Source: DASSBQ01 sp040981125 | Lineage (GTDB): Bacteria; Nitrospirota; Nitrospiria; Nitrospirales; Nitrospiraceae | Assembly: GCA_040981125.1 (NCBI GenBank) | Contig: JANRMQ010000001.1 | Span: forward strand, 496,001-560,000 | Length of the DNA: 64,000 nt | Reading direction: 5' to 3' | Shown: positions 63,931-64,000 of the stretch, piece after piece | Position numbering within the stretch: the first letter of the stretch is position 1 | How the letters are laid out: each line of letters opens with the position of its first letter | Notes under the pieces: generated by a model | The model's database searches: none | What the model saw: only the letters and a program-made list of their open reading frames with translations | Told to the model about the DNA's origin: nothing | Translations under genes and position numbers: made by a program

Positions 63931-64000
63931 GACGGTCGCGGCGCGGCTTTCCCCGGCATCTCCTGAAGTCCCAGCACTTTTTGCAGCGAGGCTAGATCCT
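63927..64000 (-). CDS. C-terminal fragment of an unidentified protein
   Basis: The last 24 residues of a minus-strand frame enter from the right edge: DLASLQKVLGLQEMPGKAAP then a stop at 63927. The helical, leucine-spaced sequence looks like real coding but is too short to name. Confidence 0.4.
   Translation of the reverse strand, partial: DLASLQKVLGLQEMPGKAAPRPS

Overview
The window reads as a chromosomal segment of a Gram-negative bacterium of the phylum Nitrospirota, most probably a Nitrospira-type nitrite oxidiser. It carries lipid A and outer-membrane assembly genes (lpxI, lpxA, fabZ, bamA) next to a complete 20S proteasome operon (ARC/Mpa ATPase, Dop, PrcB, PrcA, PafA), a combination known from Nitrospira and Leptospirillum and rare elsewhere. 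It also has smbP, a small His-rich metal-binding protein gene first known from nitrifiers. The assignment comes from gene content only.

Layout. 1-4889 (minus): outer-membrane block lpxI-lpxA-fabZ-two Skp/OmpH genes-bamA. 5453-12748 (plus): galU with a leaderless promoter, lon, thiL, a DUF2062 membrane protein, an HD-domain phosphohydrolase and a GNAT acetyltransferase. 12967-20403 (minus): the proteasome operon with its own promoter, ending in a LytM/M23 peptidase gene coupled to pafA. 20465-22325 (minus): thiS-thiG-thiE, with thiS apparently leaderless. 22442-22930 (plus): a small helix-hairpin-helix protein. 22908-31803 (minus): a long housekeeping block ffh-rpsP-rimM-trmD-rplS-rnhB-yraN-ftsE-ftsX-envC-ctpA. 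31871-36124: DUF4321 protein, uvrB, and divergent from uvrB a LexA-like XRE-S24 repressor followed by a Y-family polymerase homologue that lacks its catalytic acidic residues. 36181-40528: a secreted FKBP isomerase, an RRM protein, secreted proteins and an M28 peptidase. 40690-48138 (minus): a carbohydrate/transport group (GT4 glycosyltransferase, two related MFS transporters, a Lys/Glu/Pro-repeat BON protein, a glycogen-debranching-type glucosidase). 48567-52901: small secreted protein, TolC-like channel, CPBP-like membrane protein, RNase Z-like hydrolase, small membrane protein.

Roughly 52.9-58.9 kb is an accessory island of small or broken genes with codon use and base composition unlike the surroundings. 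It holds a MntA-like nucleotidyltransferase whose HepT partner is reduced to a few codons, a DUF1778/GNAT toxin-antitoxin pair with a recognisable promoter and operator, a frameshifted IS481 transposase, an intact two-gene unit (an EACC1-like small protein and an HExxH metallopeptidase-like protein), a heavily frameshifted SWIM zinc-finger gene, and IS30 and helix-turn-helix remnants. The EACC1-like/HExxH pair is the best candidate for an undescribed conflict system. From 58954 the core genome resumes with a uvrA-type gene, a 161-bp inverted-repeat element, algH/yqgE, a nitrilase-family hydrolase and smbP.

The proteasome operon is complete except for its protein modifier: no Pup or UBact reading frame is visible in any gap of the operon. 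Several promoters (TTGACN, 17-18 bp, TANNNT) can be read directly and decide start codons. Functions are inferred from reading the sequence without database searches.
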